64,000 bases of DNA, taken from assembly GCA_016705575.1 (NCBI GenBank), contig JADIXX010000001.1:1-64000 (forward strand), in the 5' to 3' direction. This document shows, one piece after another, positions 1 to 9,005 of the stretch. Positions within the stretch are counted from its first letter, which is position 1. Each line of letters starts with the position of its first letter. Under the pieces are notes generated by a model. The model saw only the letters and a program-made list of their open reading frames with translations, had not been told where the DNA came from and did no database searches. The translations under genes were made by a program, and so were the position numbers. Source of the stretch: Candidatus Aalborgicola defluviihabitans (GTDB taxonomy: Bacteria; Pseudomonadota; Gammaproteobacteria; Burkholderiales; Burkholderiaceae_C).

Positions 1-2
1 GC

Positions 3-1058
3 TGCGCGCCAGCGTTGCTGCGCGCGCACCTGGTGGCCGACGTGCCGGTGGGTGTTTTCTTGTCTGGCGGTATTGATTCGGGCGCCTTGGCCGGGCTAGT
101 GGTCGAAGCAGGTGCGCAAAACCTGCAAGGCATCACCATTGCGTATGATGAATTTGCAGGTAGCCAAAATGACGAGGCACCGGCGGCTGCCACGCTGGCA
201 GCGCACTATGGCATTCAACACCATGTGCGCCGCGTAACACGCACTGAGTTTGAGGCCGACTTGCCGCGCATTCTGGCCGCCATGGACCAGCCCAGTATTG
301 ACGGCATCAACACCTGGTATGCCAGCAAGGCAGTAGCCGAACTGGGGCTTAAGGTGGTGGTCTCTGGCGTGGGGGGCGATGAGTTGTTTCAGGGGTACAA
401 CAGCTTTCAGCAACTACCGCAGCTGGTGTCAACATGGGGCAAAGTATCACGCGTGCCAGGTGCCAGGGCGCTGGCGCAAGTGGCCAGCAACCTGCAAGCG
501 CGCCGCACTGGCAATGGCAGGTGGCGCCACCTGCCAGAGTGGGCCGGTACCATGGCCGGCGCTTGGTGGTTGCGCCGCAGCTTGTTTAGCCCTGAAGACC
601 TGCCAGCGCTGATGGGGGTTGATTTGGCGGCAGAGGCCTTGCAAGGTTTTAGCGCGCTGGATTGGGTGCACGGCATGAGTGGCACCCAACCCGCAGACCT
701 ACGGTTGGCTCTGGGCCAGATCGAGTCCACCACTTACATGCGCAACCAGCTGCTGCGCGATAGCGATTGGGCCAGCATGGACCACAGTGTGGAGCTACGC
801 ACGCCGCTGGTGGATGCCTGGCTAATGCGCGAAGTGCAGCCGCTCTTGGGTGCATTCCACCAGTTCTCCAATAAGCGCCTGTTGGCAGAGGCGCCCACGC
901 GCGCTATGCCAGAGGCATTGATCAACCGGCCCAAAACCGGCTTTGGCATACCGGTGCAGCAGTGGCTCCGGCAAATGGGCCAGACCGATGGCAGTGGCGG
1001 CCCAAGTCATGCCTGGGCGCGCACTGTTGCACGCGGGTATGCAGGGGAGTTTGCATGA
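3..1058 (+). CDS. asnB: asparagine synthetase (glutamine-hydrolysing), C-terminal part
   Basis: This is the synthetase half of an AsnB-type enzyme, which makes asparagine (or an amidated sugar or peptide) from aspartate, ATP and glutamine. The frame is open to the left edge, so the N-terminal glutaminase domain lies outside the window. The PP-loop SGGIDS, which binds ATP pyrophosphate, comes about 20 residues in, and the second conserved block is GVGGDELFQGY. The later stretch RTPLVDAWL fits the family. AsnB paralogues are common in O-antigen and exopolysaccharide loci, and the next gene begins inside its stop codon (ATGA at 1055-1058), so it is the visible start of the polysaccharide operon. 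The family is clear; a role in modifying the glycan is inferred from context. Confidence 0.88.
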   Translation, partial: CAPALLRAHLVADVPVGVFLSGGIDSGALAGLVVEAGAQNLQGITIAYDEFAGSQNDEAPAAATLAAHYGIQHHVRRVTRTEFEADLPRILAAMDQPSIDGINTWYASKAVAELGLKVVVSGVGGDELFQGYNSFQQLPQLVSTWGKVSRVPGARALAQVASNLQARRTGNGRWRHLPEWAGTMAGAWWLRRSLFSPEDLPALMGVDLAAEALQGFSALDWVHGMSGTQPADLRLALGQIESTTYMRNQLLRDSDWASMDHSVELRTPLVDAWLMREVQPLLGAFHQFSNKRLLAEAPTRAMPEALINRPKTGFGIPVQQWLRQMGQTDGSGGPSHAWARTVARGYAGEFA

Positions 1059-2190
1059 AGCTGGTTCATGTAGTGCCGCATATCGACCAGGAAGCAGCAG
1101 GCCCTTCATACTCTGTGCCACGCTTGTGCCAAAGCTTGGCCGCTTGCGGAAATCAGGTTGAATTGACTTGTCTTGCCGCTCGGGGTGATATTGCTGGCGT
1201 GGCGCTAGACCTGCACGCGCAGTGGCCAGTGTTAGGTCGCTTTGCCATATCCAGCAGCCTGGCAGTTGCTTTGTGGCGCAAGGCTGCAACGGTGGACATC
1301 GTCCATAACCACAGTTTGTGGTCCATGGTGAATGTGGCTGCAGGCTGGGTAGTGCCCGGGCGGGGTGCCAAGTTGGTCACGTCCCCGCGCGGCACACTAT
1401 CAAACTGGGCGCTGAGTCGTTCGCGTGGTGTCAAGCGCCTTGTGTGGCCGTTGCAGCGCAGGGCATTGGCTAAGGCCCATCTGTTGCATGCCACCAGTGA
1501 GGTGGAATACAACGAGATTCGCAGTCAAGGTTTTATGGCACCGGTAGCAGTGATACCCAATGGAATTGATGTACCGCCACTGTCCGTTGTGCCTCGGCGC
1601 GCCACTGACAGCAAATCGCGCACCTTATTGTTCCTTAGCCGAATACACCCAACCAAAGGGCTGGACCGCCTGTTGCAAGCTTGGGTGGAGATACAAGGTA
1701 ACCATCCAGATTGGCGTCTGGTCATTGCAGGGCGGGGCGACGCAGCGCATGTGGAAGAGGTCAAGTTACTGGCCGCCAAGATTGGTGCGCTACAAGTGGA
1801 ATTCCCTGGCCCGCTGTATGGCGCTGCCAAGTCGCAGGCCTATTGGGATGCAGACTTGTTTGTATTGCCCACTCATTCAGAAAACTTTGGCATGGTGGTG
1901 GCTGAGGCATTGGCGCATGGTTGTCCAGCCATCGTGAGCACTGGAGCGCCTTGGTCTGGTTTGCAAACGGAGTGTTGCGGCTGGTGGGTTGCCAACGATG
2001 TGGATACTTTGGCCACCACACTCACTTGTGGTATGCAGTTACCAGTCGAAGAGTTGGCAGCATGGGCCTGCGAGGCCGAGCGTGGATGGAACGCGACTAT
2101 GGCTGGGCAGCCATTGGAAAAAAAATGGATGCAGCCTATAGGTGGTTGCTGTCTGGTGGTGAACCCCCAGTGTGGGTGAAGATTAATTAA
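1055..2190 (+). CDS. GT4 glycosyltransferase, 3' end frameshifted
   Basis: This is a retaining GT-B glycosyltransferase expected to add one sugar to the lipid-linked repeat unit at the cytoplasmic membrane face. The start MKLVHVVPHIDQEAAGPSY is typical of the family, and the nucleotide-sugar site shows as the segment around SENFGMVVAEALAHG. The ATG overlaps the stop of asnB. The frame that begins here stops at 2179 with an atypical tail. The neighbouring frame instead encodes the expected GT4 C-terminus (GRAWMERDYGWAAIGKKMDA) and ends at 2190, directly before the next gene. The frames would join if one base, probably an A near 2062, were restored. I treat this as a one-base deletion; the acceptor and sugar are unknown. 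Confidence 0.82.
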
Positions 2191-2205
2191 ATGATCAGCA
2201 GCAAC

Positions 2206-2211
2206 AGGAGG
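2206..2211 (+). promoter_or_regulatory. strong ribosome binding site deciding a GTG start
   Basis: A perfect AGGAGG lies nine bases before the GTG at 2221. It favours that codon over the in-frame ATG at 2191, which has no such site and abuts the stop of the previous gene. Confidence 0.7.
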
Positions 2212-2220
2212 AATTTCAGA

Positions 2221-3156
2221 GTGAAAAACGTAGACGACAAGAAGAAATTCTACTCAGTGTGTCCTGTTTGCGGTGGTGCGCATCAACAATGGCGCGTTAA
2301 GCAGTCTGGCAACGATGTTTGGCCGATTGATCAATGCACTGTGTGCGGCTTTGCATTCGCAAATCCCCGGCCGAGCATAGATTTTTTGATGAATTTTTAC
2401 CAAAACACTGGTCATGCGAGTCAGGTTGGCTCTGTAGTCGCGAAAGTTGAATCTTTAGAAACAGTAGTAGAGCGCGAAAAATTGGAGCCGAACTCGAGTA
2501 TCGATGCGAAGCGAGTTCTTGATACGCTAACAACTATCACTGGGTTAAAAGAGGGTGATTCATCAGATTCCGTGGTCAAACACTTTCTTGATGTTGGTTG
2601 TGGATATGGATTTTTCAGCAAGGCTGCGCAGTCTCGTGGATACCAAGTGACATCCATTGAGCTTGCCAAAACCGAGCGTGCCATTGCGACTCAGATGCTT
2701 GGGGTTCAACCGATTGCATCGTCTTTCGAAGCTTTTTCAGGCGAATCAGGGAAATTTTCGGTGGTTTTGATGAGTCAAATTTTGGAGCACGCTCTAGACT
2801 TTAATGATTGGATTGTTAAGGCTAAAGGGCTACTGAAGGAAAATGGTCATTTGGTTATTGCCCTTCCTAATTTTGGAAGCATATTTCGTTATCTCATGCA
2901 AGAACGCGAGCCCTATATATGCCCACCTGCACATATTAATTTTTTCAATACTCGTTCACTATCCGTGCTTTTGCAGAAGCATGGATTTCAAGTCGTCGAA
3001 CGTCAGTGGATAACGCGAATCCCTAAGTCTGCACTGCGAAGTCGTTTCGGTGATTTGATGGGAACGAGTCTCGTGCCGTTTTCGAAAATCGCAGCTAGTG
3101 CAATAGATTCTTCGCATCTTGGAATGATGATCAACATCTATGCCCAAAAAGTCTGA
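2221..3156 (+). CDS. class I SAM methyltransferase with N-terminal zinc ribbon
   Basis: The protein starts with a short zinc-ribbon-like region (CPVCGG, then CTVCGFAF). A Rossmann methyltransferase domain follows, with the SAM motif FLDVGCGYGFFSKAAQSRGY and a post-motif VVLMSQILEHALDFNDW. This layout is common in methyltransferases of polysaccharide clusters that modify a sugar or a glycan end. I chose the GTG at 2221 because of the AGGAGG before it; the longer form would begin at 2191. Base composition and codon use are visibly more A+T-rich than in both neighbours, which suggests separate acquisition. It lies 31 bases after the GT4 gene and 6 before the GT2 gene, so it is probably co-transcribed with them. 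The substrate is unknown. Confidence 0.82.
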   Translation: MKNVDDKKKFYSVCPVCGGAHQQWRVKQSGNDVWPIDQCTVCGFAFANPRPSIDFLMNFYQNTGHASQVGSVVAKVESLETVVEREKLEPNSSIDAKRVLDTLTTITGLKEGDSSDSVVKHFLDVGCGYGFFSKAAQSRGYQVTSIELAKTERAIATQMLGVQPIASSFEAFSGESGKFSVVLMSQILEHALDFNDWIVKAKGLLKENGHLVIALPNFGSIFRYLMQEREPYICPPAHINFFNTRSLSVLLQKHGFQVVERQWITRIPKSALRSRFGDLMGTSLVPFSKIAASAIDSSHLGMMINIYAQKV

Positions 3157-3162
3157 TCATCA

Positions 3163-4057
3163 ATGACTACCACTAAGACGTCAGGCTGGAAACAAGGAAC
3201 AACACCCGTGGCAGTGGTAATGATTTCGCTGAACGAGGCCCACAACATGGAGGCCGTGTTAGAGAACCTTGCTGGCTGGGCGCAGCAAGTGTTTTTGGTA
3301 GACAGTTGCAGCGCAGATGACACGGTGAGCATCGCGTTGCGGCATGGGGTGCACGTGGTACAGCGGCGCTTCAAGGGGTTTGGAGACCAGTGGAACTTTG
3401 CCTTGAATGAGTTGCCGATAACTGCGCCGTGGACCATGAAGTTGGACCCAGATGAGCGCTTGACGGATGAACTGAAGCAACAAATTGAGTTGGCAACAAA
3501 CAAGACGCGACACCGGCATACCGCTTGCCTATTCACCTTTACTTCATGGGTGCTATGGCCTGTGCGTCTTGCGGCTGACTCGGCTTTGGCGAACCGGTTC
3601 GGTGCAGTTCAGGGATGTGAAGGCGAATGAGCACGCACATAGCAGCGGCCCCGAGGGTGAGCCATCTGCTGAAATCATGCACTTGGACAGCCCTGACCTG
3701 GATCATTGGCTAACCAAACAAAACCGCTATACGACTGCAGAGGCTATCAGCCAGTTTGAAGGTAAGGCACTCGCCCTGCCGCCTCGGTTCTTTGGTACAG
3801 CATTGGAGCGGCGCATGTGGCTCAAGCGCAATTTCTGGAAATTTCCCGGTCGATACGTCATATTGTTTTTGTATCACTTGTTGGTATTGAGTGCCTGGCG
3901 CGCGGGCCGGGTCGGTTGGATTTGGGCGCGTTTGCGCACCGAGGTTTACCGTATGTGGGAATATAAGCGGTACGAGATGGATCGGCTTGGGCACGTGCCT
4001 GTAAAAATTCCTGCCTATCCCGGTTCTCCTGATCCGCGTGTGCCCTTTTGCGACTGA
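3163..4057 (+). CDS. GT2 glycosyltransferase (WaaE/KdtX-like), two frameshifts
   Basis: This is an inverting GT-A family 2 transferase. The N-terminus has VAVVMISLNEAHNMEAVLEN and the VDSCSADDT turn. The metal-binding DPDE lies near residue 93, in KLDPDERLTDE. After about 3510 the natural continuation (AYRLPIHLYFMGAMA) is in the next frame. From about 3570 the continuation (LTRLWRTGSVQFRDVKANEH) is in the third frame, which runs to the stop at 4057. Both shifts fit a missing single base. The tail has a hydrophobic patch (YVILFLYHLLVLSAW), suggesting membrane association. It follows the methyltransferase by 6 bases and belongs to the polysaccharide operon. Sugar and acceptor are not predictable. 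Confidence 0.78.
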
Positions 4058-4095
4058 CTTACCTGGTATTGCCACGCCCATATTCAAAGGAAATC

Positions 4096-5139
4096 ATGTT
4101 CGACAACAAAACTCTTCTGATCTCCGGTGGCACTGGCTCCTTCGGCAACGCCGTCCTAAAGCGCTTCCTGAACACCGGCATTGCCGAAATCCGCATCTTC
4201 AGCCGCGACGAGAAAAAGCAGGATGACATGCGCAAGCGCTTCAACCACGCCAAGCTCAAGTTCTACATTGGCGATGTGCGCGATGCGCGCAGCGTGGCAC
4301 AGGCCATGCGCGGGGTGGACTATGTGTTTCATGCTGCGGCGCTCAAGCAGGTCCCGTCGTGCGAGTTTTACCCCATGGAGGCGGTGCGCACCAACGTGCT
4401 GGGCACCGAGAATGTGTTGGAGGCCGCCATTGGCGCCGGTGTGCAGCGCGTGGTGTGCCTCAGCACCGACAAGGCGGTGTACCCCATCAACGCCATGGGC
4501 ATCAGCAAGGCCATGATGGAAAAGGTGATGGTGGCTGCCAGCCGCAACCTGGAAGGCACCGGCACGGTCATTTGCGGCACCCGTTATGGCAATGTGATGG
4601 CGTCGCGCGGCTCGGTGATTCCGCTGTTTGTCGAGCAGGTGCTGGCCGGCAAGCCCATTACCGTGACCGACCCCGAAATGACCCGCTTCATGATGACGCT
4701 GGACGATGCGGTGGACCTGGTGCTTTACGCCTTTGAGCATGGCCACAATGGCGACATTTTTGTGCAAAAGGCCCCGGCTGCCACGGTGGGTGTGCTTATC
4801 CAGGCCATTTTGTCGCTAATGGGCAAGCCCGACCACGCGGTGCGCTCCATTGGTACCCGCCACGGCGAGAAGCTGTTTGAAGCCCTGCTCAGCAGCGAAG
4901 AAATGGCCTGCGCCCAAGACTTGGGCGATTATTTTCGCATCCCCCCCGATGCCCGCGACCTGAACTACGCCAAGTTTGTAGAGGTAGGCTCTTCGGGCTT
5001 AACCAAAAGCTCGCATGCCGAGGAATACCACTCACATAACACCACCCGCCTGGATGTAGAGGGCATGAAGGCCTTGCTGCTCAAGCTGGACTTTATGCAG
5101 CGCCTTGCGCGGGGTGAGCAAGTGGTGGCGCAGGACTAA
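4096..5139 (+). CDS. fnlA: UDP-GlcNAc 4,6-dehydratase (5-epimerising), FnlA/CapE/WbjB type
   Basis: This extended short-chain dehydrogenase does the first step from UDP-GlcNAc towards UDP-N-acetyl-L-fucosamine (UDP-L-FucNAc): 4,6-dehydration with C5 epimerisation. The NAD motif is GGTGSFGNAVL near residue 10. The region LSTDKAVYPINAMGISKAMM carries the M-x3-K variant of the usual Y-x3-K that marks inverting dehydratases. At 347 residues it has the normal FnlA/CapE length. I chose ATG 4096 because AAAGGA stands just before it; longer in-frame starts run into the GT2 gene. fnlB follows after 3 bases. The family assignment is firm because fnlA, fnlB and fnlC all occur here in pathway order. Confidence 0.93.
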   Translation: MFDNKTLLISGGTGSFGNAVLKRFLNTGIAEIRIFSRDEKKQDDMRKRFNHAKLKFYIGDVRDARSVAQAMRGVDYVFHAAALKQVPSCEFYPMEAVRTNVLGTENVLEAAIGAGVQRVVCLSTDKAVYPINAMGISKAMMEKVMVAASRNLEGTGTVICGTRYGNVMASRGSVIPLFVEQVLAGKPITVTDPEMTRFMMTLDDAVDLVLYAFEHGHNGDIFVQKAPAATVGVLIQAILSLMGKPDHAVRSIGTRHGEKLFEALLSSEEMACAQDLGDYFRIPPDARDLNYAKFVEVGSSGLTKSSHAEEYHSHNTTRLDVEGMKALLLKLDFMQRLARGEQVVAQD

Positions 5140-5142
5140 GCG

Positions 5143-6268
5143 ATGAAAGTGCTAGTTACCGGTGCTGACGGTTTCATTGGCAAAAACCTGCAGCTGCATT
5201 TGGCAGAGCGCAAGGATGTAGAGGTGGTTTGCTTTACCCGCAGCCACAGCGTGGCACAGCTGCCAGAGCTGCTGCAGGGGGTGGACTTTGTGTTTCACCT
5301 GGCTGGTGTCAACCGCCCGCAAGACCCGCAAGAGTTCACCACCGGCAATGCGGATTTGACGCAGGCACTGTGCCAGGCGTGTGTGCTGTAGCGCAGTCCA
5401 CGGGCAAAAAGATACCCATTGTTTGCACATCCAGCACCCAGGCGGGGCGTGACAACCCCTATGGCCAGAGCAAGCTGGCTGCCGAAAACGCCTTGCAAGC
5501 CGCAGCCGCCAGCCACGGCGTGCCGGTGCATGTGTTCAGGCTGCCCAATGTGTTTGGCAAATGGTGCAAGCCCAACTACAACTCGGCAGTGGCCACGTTT
5601 TGCCACAACATTGCGCGGGCTTGCCGATTCAGGTGAACGACCCGGCTGCTGTGGTCACCCTGGTGTATGTGGACGACGTGATTAACCGCTTTGTGCAGCT
5701 GATGGACGGTGCCGATGCCACAGTGGGGCCAGATGGATTTGCCACGGTGGCGCCGCAGTACACCACCACTGTGGGCGAGTTGGCCCGCCAAATTGCGGCT
5801 TTTAGAGACAGCCGCACCACGCTGATGACCGAGCGTGTGGGCACCGGGCTGGTGCGGGCCTTGTATTCCACGTATGTAAGCTACCTGCCGGTAGAGCTGT
5901 TTACCTACACGGTGCCGCAATACGCCGACCCGCGTGGCGTGTTTGCCGAAATGCTCAAGACGCCAGACTGTGGGCAGTTTTCGTTTTTCACCGCGCACCC
6001 GGGCATTACACGCGGCGGGCATTACCACCACTCCAAGACCGAGAAGTTTTTGGTGATCAAGGGCCAGGCCCGCTTCAAGTTTCGCCACATGCAAACCGGC
6101 CAGACGCATGAGCTGGTTACCACGGGCGACAAAAGTGAGGTTGTAGAAACCGTGCCGGGCTGGACGCATGACATTACCAACATGGGCGAGGACGAAATGG
6201 TGGTGATGCTGTGGGCCAACGAGGTGTTTGACCGTGAGCGGCCGGATACGTTTGCGTGCCCGTTGTAG
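5143..6268 (+). CDS. fnlB: FnlB/CapF/WbjC bifunctional epimerase-reductase, two frameshifts
   Basis: This enzyme takes the FnlA 4-keto product through C3 epimerisation and NADPH-dependent C4 reduction. The N-terminal SDR domain starts MKVLVTGADGFIGKNLQLHL. The C-terminal cupin, which does the epimerisation, contains GGHYHHSKTEKFLVIKG with the metal-binding histidines. The reading frame breaks twice: near 5380 (after ADLTQALCQA) and near 5617 (between CHNIAR and GLPIQV). Each break is mended by restoring one base, and between them the middle frame encodes a good match (NPYGQSKLAAENAL). Without both bases the product would stop after 82 residues. It lies 3 bases after fnlA; fnlC is displaced downstream by the AbiE pair. 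Confidence 0.87.
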
Positions 6269-6315
6269 GCACCCGGCCTGGCAACCAAGTTGCAATGATG
6301 AAGTAGAATTTTTGT

Positions 6316-6346
6316 ATTGAAAATCGATTATTATTAGATTATCAAT
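6316..6346. promoter_or_regulatory. palindrome overlapping abiEi start, candidate AbiEi operator
   Basis: ATTGAAAATC (6316-6325) and GATTATCAAT (6337-6346) form an inverted repeat with 9 of 10 matching positions across an 11-base A+T-rich spacer. The right arm runs into the abiEi ATG at 6345. AbiEi antitoxins are known to repress their own promoter by binding inverted repeats, so an operator role is likely but inferred. Confidence 0.5.
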
Positions 6347-7000
6347 GCAAAAAAGCGAGTTTTCTTTCGTTAAAAGACTTCGTGCGTTGGGCAGTACGCC
6401 TTTCGGACACGGGGTGCTAATGTCTTTGCTGGCCGACTATCGTCGACCCAATGACAAGATTGCAAGTTGGCTGGCCGCAGGTGTAGTCGTGGCGCTCAGA
6501 CGCGGCTTGATGTGCTGGGGCCAGATTTGCAGGACAGGCCGGTATCGATGCCGTTGGTGGCCAACTTGCTTTATGGCCCCTCTTATGTGTCGCTTGACTT
6601 TGCACTGAGTCAACATGGTTTGATTCCCGAGGGGGTGGTCACGGTAACATCGGTCACCACGCGCCGCACGCGCATTTGCACAACACCGCTGGGGCTTTTT
6701 ACTTATGCGCATTTGCCGGCGGCGCTGTACAGCCCAGGTATTTGCCAGGCCGCTCATTCAGATGGCACGTTTTACTTGATGGCGACACCCGCCAAGGCGC
6801 TGTGCGACAAGGTGGTGCTTACAAGAAAGCTGCAGGCAACATCGGTGGCAGGCATGCAGCAATTTTTGCTGGAAGATTTGCGCATCGACGCCGATGCGCT
6901 GCGCAATGTCGATATCGGCACGATCGGGCAGTGCGCCCAAGCTGGCTACAAGGTGCGGCACTTGCAGGCCCTGCAAAAAGCGGTGGAGGCGTTGCGATGA
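6345..7000 (+). CDS. abiEi: AbiEi-family type IV antitoxin, frameshifted
   Basis: This is the antitoxin and autorepressor of an AbiE pair. The first 56 or so residues (SFVKRLRALGSTPFGHGVLM through ASWLAAGVVVALRRGL) match the winged-helix start of AbiEi proteins. The rest (YGPSYVSLDFALSQHGLIPE, TPLGLFTYAHLP, TPAKALCDKV) is the AbiEi core but is in another frame. One missing base near 6509 (GGCTTG then ATGTG, where TATGTG would be expected) accounts for this. The stop overlaps the abiEii start as ATGA, as expected for a coupled pair. If the deletion is real, the antitoxin is cut short while the toxin frame is intact, which would be hard to tolerate, so sequence error seems likelier. Confidence 0.82.
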
Positions 7001-7818
7001 CAACCGTAGTAGAGCAAATGCTGTCGCGCTACCCGCGTGAGACCGACGAGCAAACCGCACATGCACTGCGTGAGGTGATGCAGGAGATTGCTTTGGCCGG
7101 ATTGAATCGTGGTGGGTTTTTTTGGAAGCTGCGTTTTGGGGGGCCCCGGGCGGTCCTGGTTTCCCGATTCTCGGAGGATCTGGATTTTTCCTTGCTCAAG
7201 GCCGACCCGGCATTCCGTCTGGCGCCATACTTTGCAGCACTGCGCCAGGAGTTTGCCGCGTTGGGCTTTGAGGTGGAAATCACTGAAAAGCAAAAAACTG
7301 CGGTGACCGACATTGCCTCTGCATTTCTGAAGAAGTCATCTAGTTTGTACGACATCAATGTCCAGGGCCAAAGAGCGCTCAAAATCAAGTTTGAGGTAGA
7401 CACGGACCCGCCGCAGTTGTTCTTGTCCGAGCAAAAGCTTTTGCTGCAACCGTATTCGTTTTATGTAAATTGCTTCGCTTTGCCAGATTTGTATGCGGGC
7501 AAGATGCATGCCCTGTTCTTCAGAAAATGGAAGAACCGTGTCAAGGGACGCGACTGGTTTGACTTTGAGTGGTATGTGCGCCGGTCTGTCACATTGAACT
7601 TGAGCCACTTTGCAGAAAGAGCGAGACAAAGCGGCCACTGGCAAGGTGGGGCCTTGGGGCAGGAAGAATTTCTGGCAATGTTGCAAGACCGTATTGCTTC
7701 GCTTGATATCGCGTCCGCACGAAGCGATGTGCTGCCGTTTGTTCGTGAACCTGCTGGCCTGGCGATCTGGTCGAAAGACTATTTTGCGCAATTGGCCCAG
7801 CGAATTCTTTTCGCATGA
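6997..7818 (+). CDS. abiEii: AbiEii-type nucleotidyltransferase toxin
   Basis: This 273-residue protein belongs to the AbiEii/AbiGii nucleotidyltransferase toxins, which arrest growth and defend against phage by abortive infection; a MenA relative adds pyrimidines to tRNA acceptor ends. The DNA-polymerase-beta-like motif shows as FGGPRAVLVSRFSEDLDFSL, with the two aspartates of the metal site (DLD). Downstream the block PDLYAGKMHALFFRKWKNRV followed by KGRDWFDFEWYVRR is characteristic. ATG 6997 overlaps the abiEi stop. The gene is intact. It sits inside a sugar-nucleotide operon, between fnlB and fnlC, an unusual place that suggests insertion by horizontal transfer. Confidence 0.9.
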   Translation: MTTVVEQMLSRYPRETDEQTAHALREVMQEIALAGLNRGGFFWKLRFGGPRAVLVSRFSEDLDFSLLKADPAFRLAPYFAALRQEFAALGFEVEITEKQKTAVTDIASAFLKKSSSLYDINVQGQRALKIKFEVDTDPPQLFLSEQKLLLQPYSFYVNCFALPDLYAGKMHALFFRKWKNRVKGRDWFDFEWYVRRSVTLNLSHFAERARQSGHWQGGALGQEEFLAMLQDRIASLDIASARSDVLPFVREPAGLAIWSKDYFAQLAQRILFA

Positions 7819-7859
7819 TAAAGACCGTCCGCCATGACGCCCCAAGACAAAGGAAAGAA

Positions 7860-8996
7860 ATGAAAAAGCTGAAAGTCATGACCGTAGTCGGCACCCGGCC
7901 CGAGATTATTCGACTCTCGCGCGTGCTGGCCCGGTTGGATGAGCATTGTGAACATATCTTGGTACACACCGGCCAAAACTATGATTACGAGTTAAACCAG
8001 GTCTTTTTTGACGACCTGGGTGTGCGCAAGCCTGACCATTTTTTGAACTGCGCGGCCAACACGACCAGTGCCGCGCACACCATTGGCAACCTGATTATTG
8101 CGGTAGACCAGGTGCTGGCCGACGTGCAGCCCGAGGCCATGCTGGTGCTGGGCGACACCAACAGTTGCCTGGCGGTGATACCGGCCAAGCGGCGCAAGAT
8201 TCCCATCTTTCACATGGAGGCGGGCAACCGCTGCTTTGACCAGCGCGTGCCCGAAGAGACCAACCGCCGCATTGTGGACCACACGGCCGATGTCAACCTG
8301 ACCTACAGCACCATTGCCCGCGACTACTTGCTGCGCGAGGGTTTGCCGCCCGACTTGGTCATCAAAACCGGCAGCCCGATGTTTGAGGTGCTAACCCATT
8401 ACCGGCCAGGCATTGATGCGTCGGACGTGTTGACCCGTTTGGGGCTTGCAGAGGGCGGTTACTTTGTGGTCAGCGCGCACCGCGAAGAAAACATCGAGTC
8501 ACCCCAGTCATTTGCGAAGCTGGTGGAAGTGTTGAACACCGTGGCGCAAGACCACGGGCTGCCGGTGATTGTGTCGACCCACCCGCGCACGCAAAAGCGC
8601 ATTGACGCCACCGGAGCCACGTTTCATCCGCTGGTGCGTTTGCTCAAGCCAATGGGTTTTCATGACTATGTGAAGTTGCAAATGTCGGCCCGGGCATCGA
8701 TGTCTGACAGCGGCACGATCAACGAAGAGTCTTCTATCCTCAACTTCCCTGCGCTCAATTTGCGCGAAGCCCATGAGCGCCCCGAGGGCATGGAAGAAGC
8801 TGCCGTGATGATGGTGGGGCTAGAGGTAGACCGGGTGCGTCAGGGCCTGGCAATTTTGGCCACGCAGCCGCGCGGCGCAGAGCGCGGTCTGCGTCTGGTG
8901 GCCGACTACAGCATGCCCAACGTGGCGGACAAGGTGCTGCGCATCATCCACAGCTATACCGATTATGTGAACCGGGTGGTTTGGAAGAAGTATTAA
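7860..8996 (+). CDS. fnlC: UDP-N-acetylglucosamine 2-epimerase-like FnlC/CapG/WbjD
   Basis: This is the last enzyme of UDP-L-FucNAc synthesis, acting at C2 of the 6-deoxy-talose intermediate made by FnlA and FnlB. It has the fold of non-hydrolysing UDP-GlcNAc 2-epimerases: VVGTRPEIIRLSRVLARLDE at the start, HTGQNYDYELNQVFFDDL, then HMEAGNRCFDQRVPEETNRR and SDSGTINEESS. Length is 378 residues, normal for CapG. I chose ATG 7860 because AAAGGAAAG stands just before it and the conserved motif follows within ten residues; a longer in-frame start at 7815 overlaps abiEii. The intact gene supports a working pathway despite the interruption upstream. Confidence 0.93.
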   Translation: MKKLKVMTVVGTRPEIIRLSRVLARLDEHCEHILVHTGQNYDYELNQVFFDDLGVRKPDHFLNCAANTTSAAHTIGNLIIAVDQVLADVQPEAMLVLGDTNSCLAVIPAKRRKIPIFHMEAGNRCFDQRVPEETNRRIVDHTADVNLTYSTIARDYLLREGLPPDLVIKTGSPMFEVLTHYRPGIDASDVLTRLGLAEGGYFVVSAHREENIESPQSFAKLVEVLNTVAQDHGLPVIVSTHPRTQKRIDATGATFHPLVRLLKPMGFHDYVKLQMSARASMSDSGTINEESSILNFPALNLREAHERPEGMEEAAVMMVGLEVDRVRQGLAILATQPRGAERGLRLVADYSMPNVADKVLRIIHSYTDYVNRVVWKKY

Positions 8997-9005
8997 AGGC
9001 ATTGC

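Noticed and set aside
2040..6515. Programmed ribosomal frameshifting as cause of the broken genes
   Set aside because: No slippery heptamers with downstream structure at the break sites, and many unrelated families are affected.
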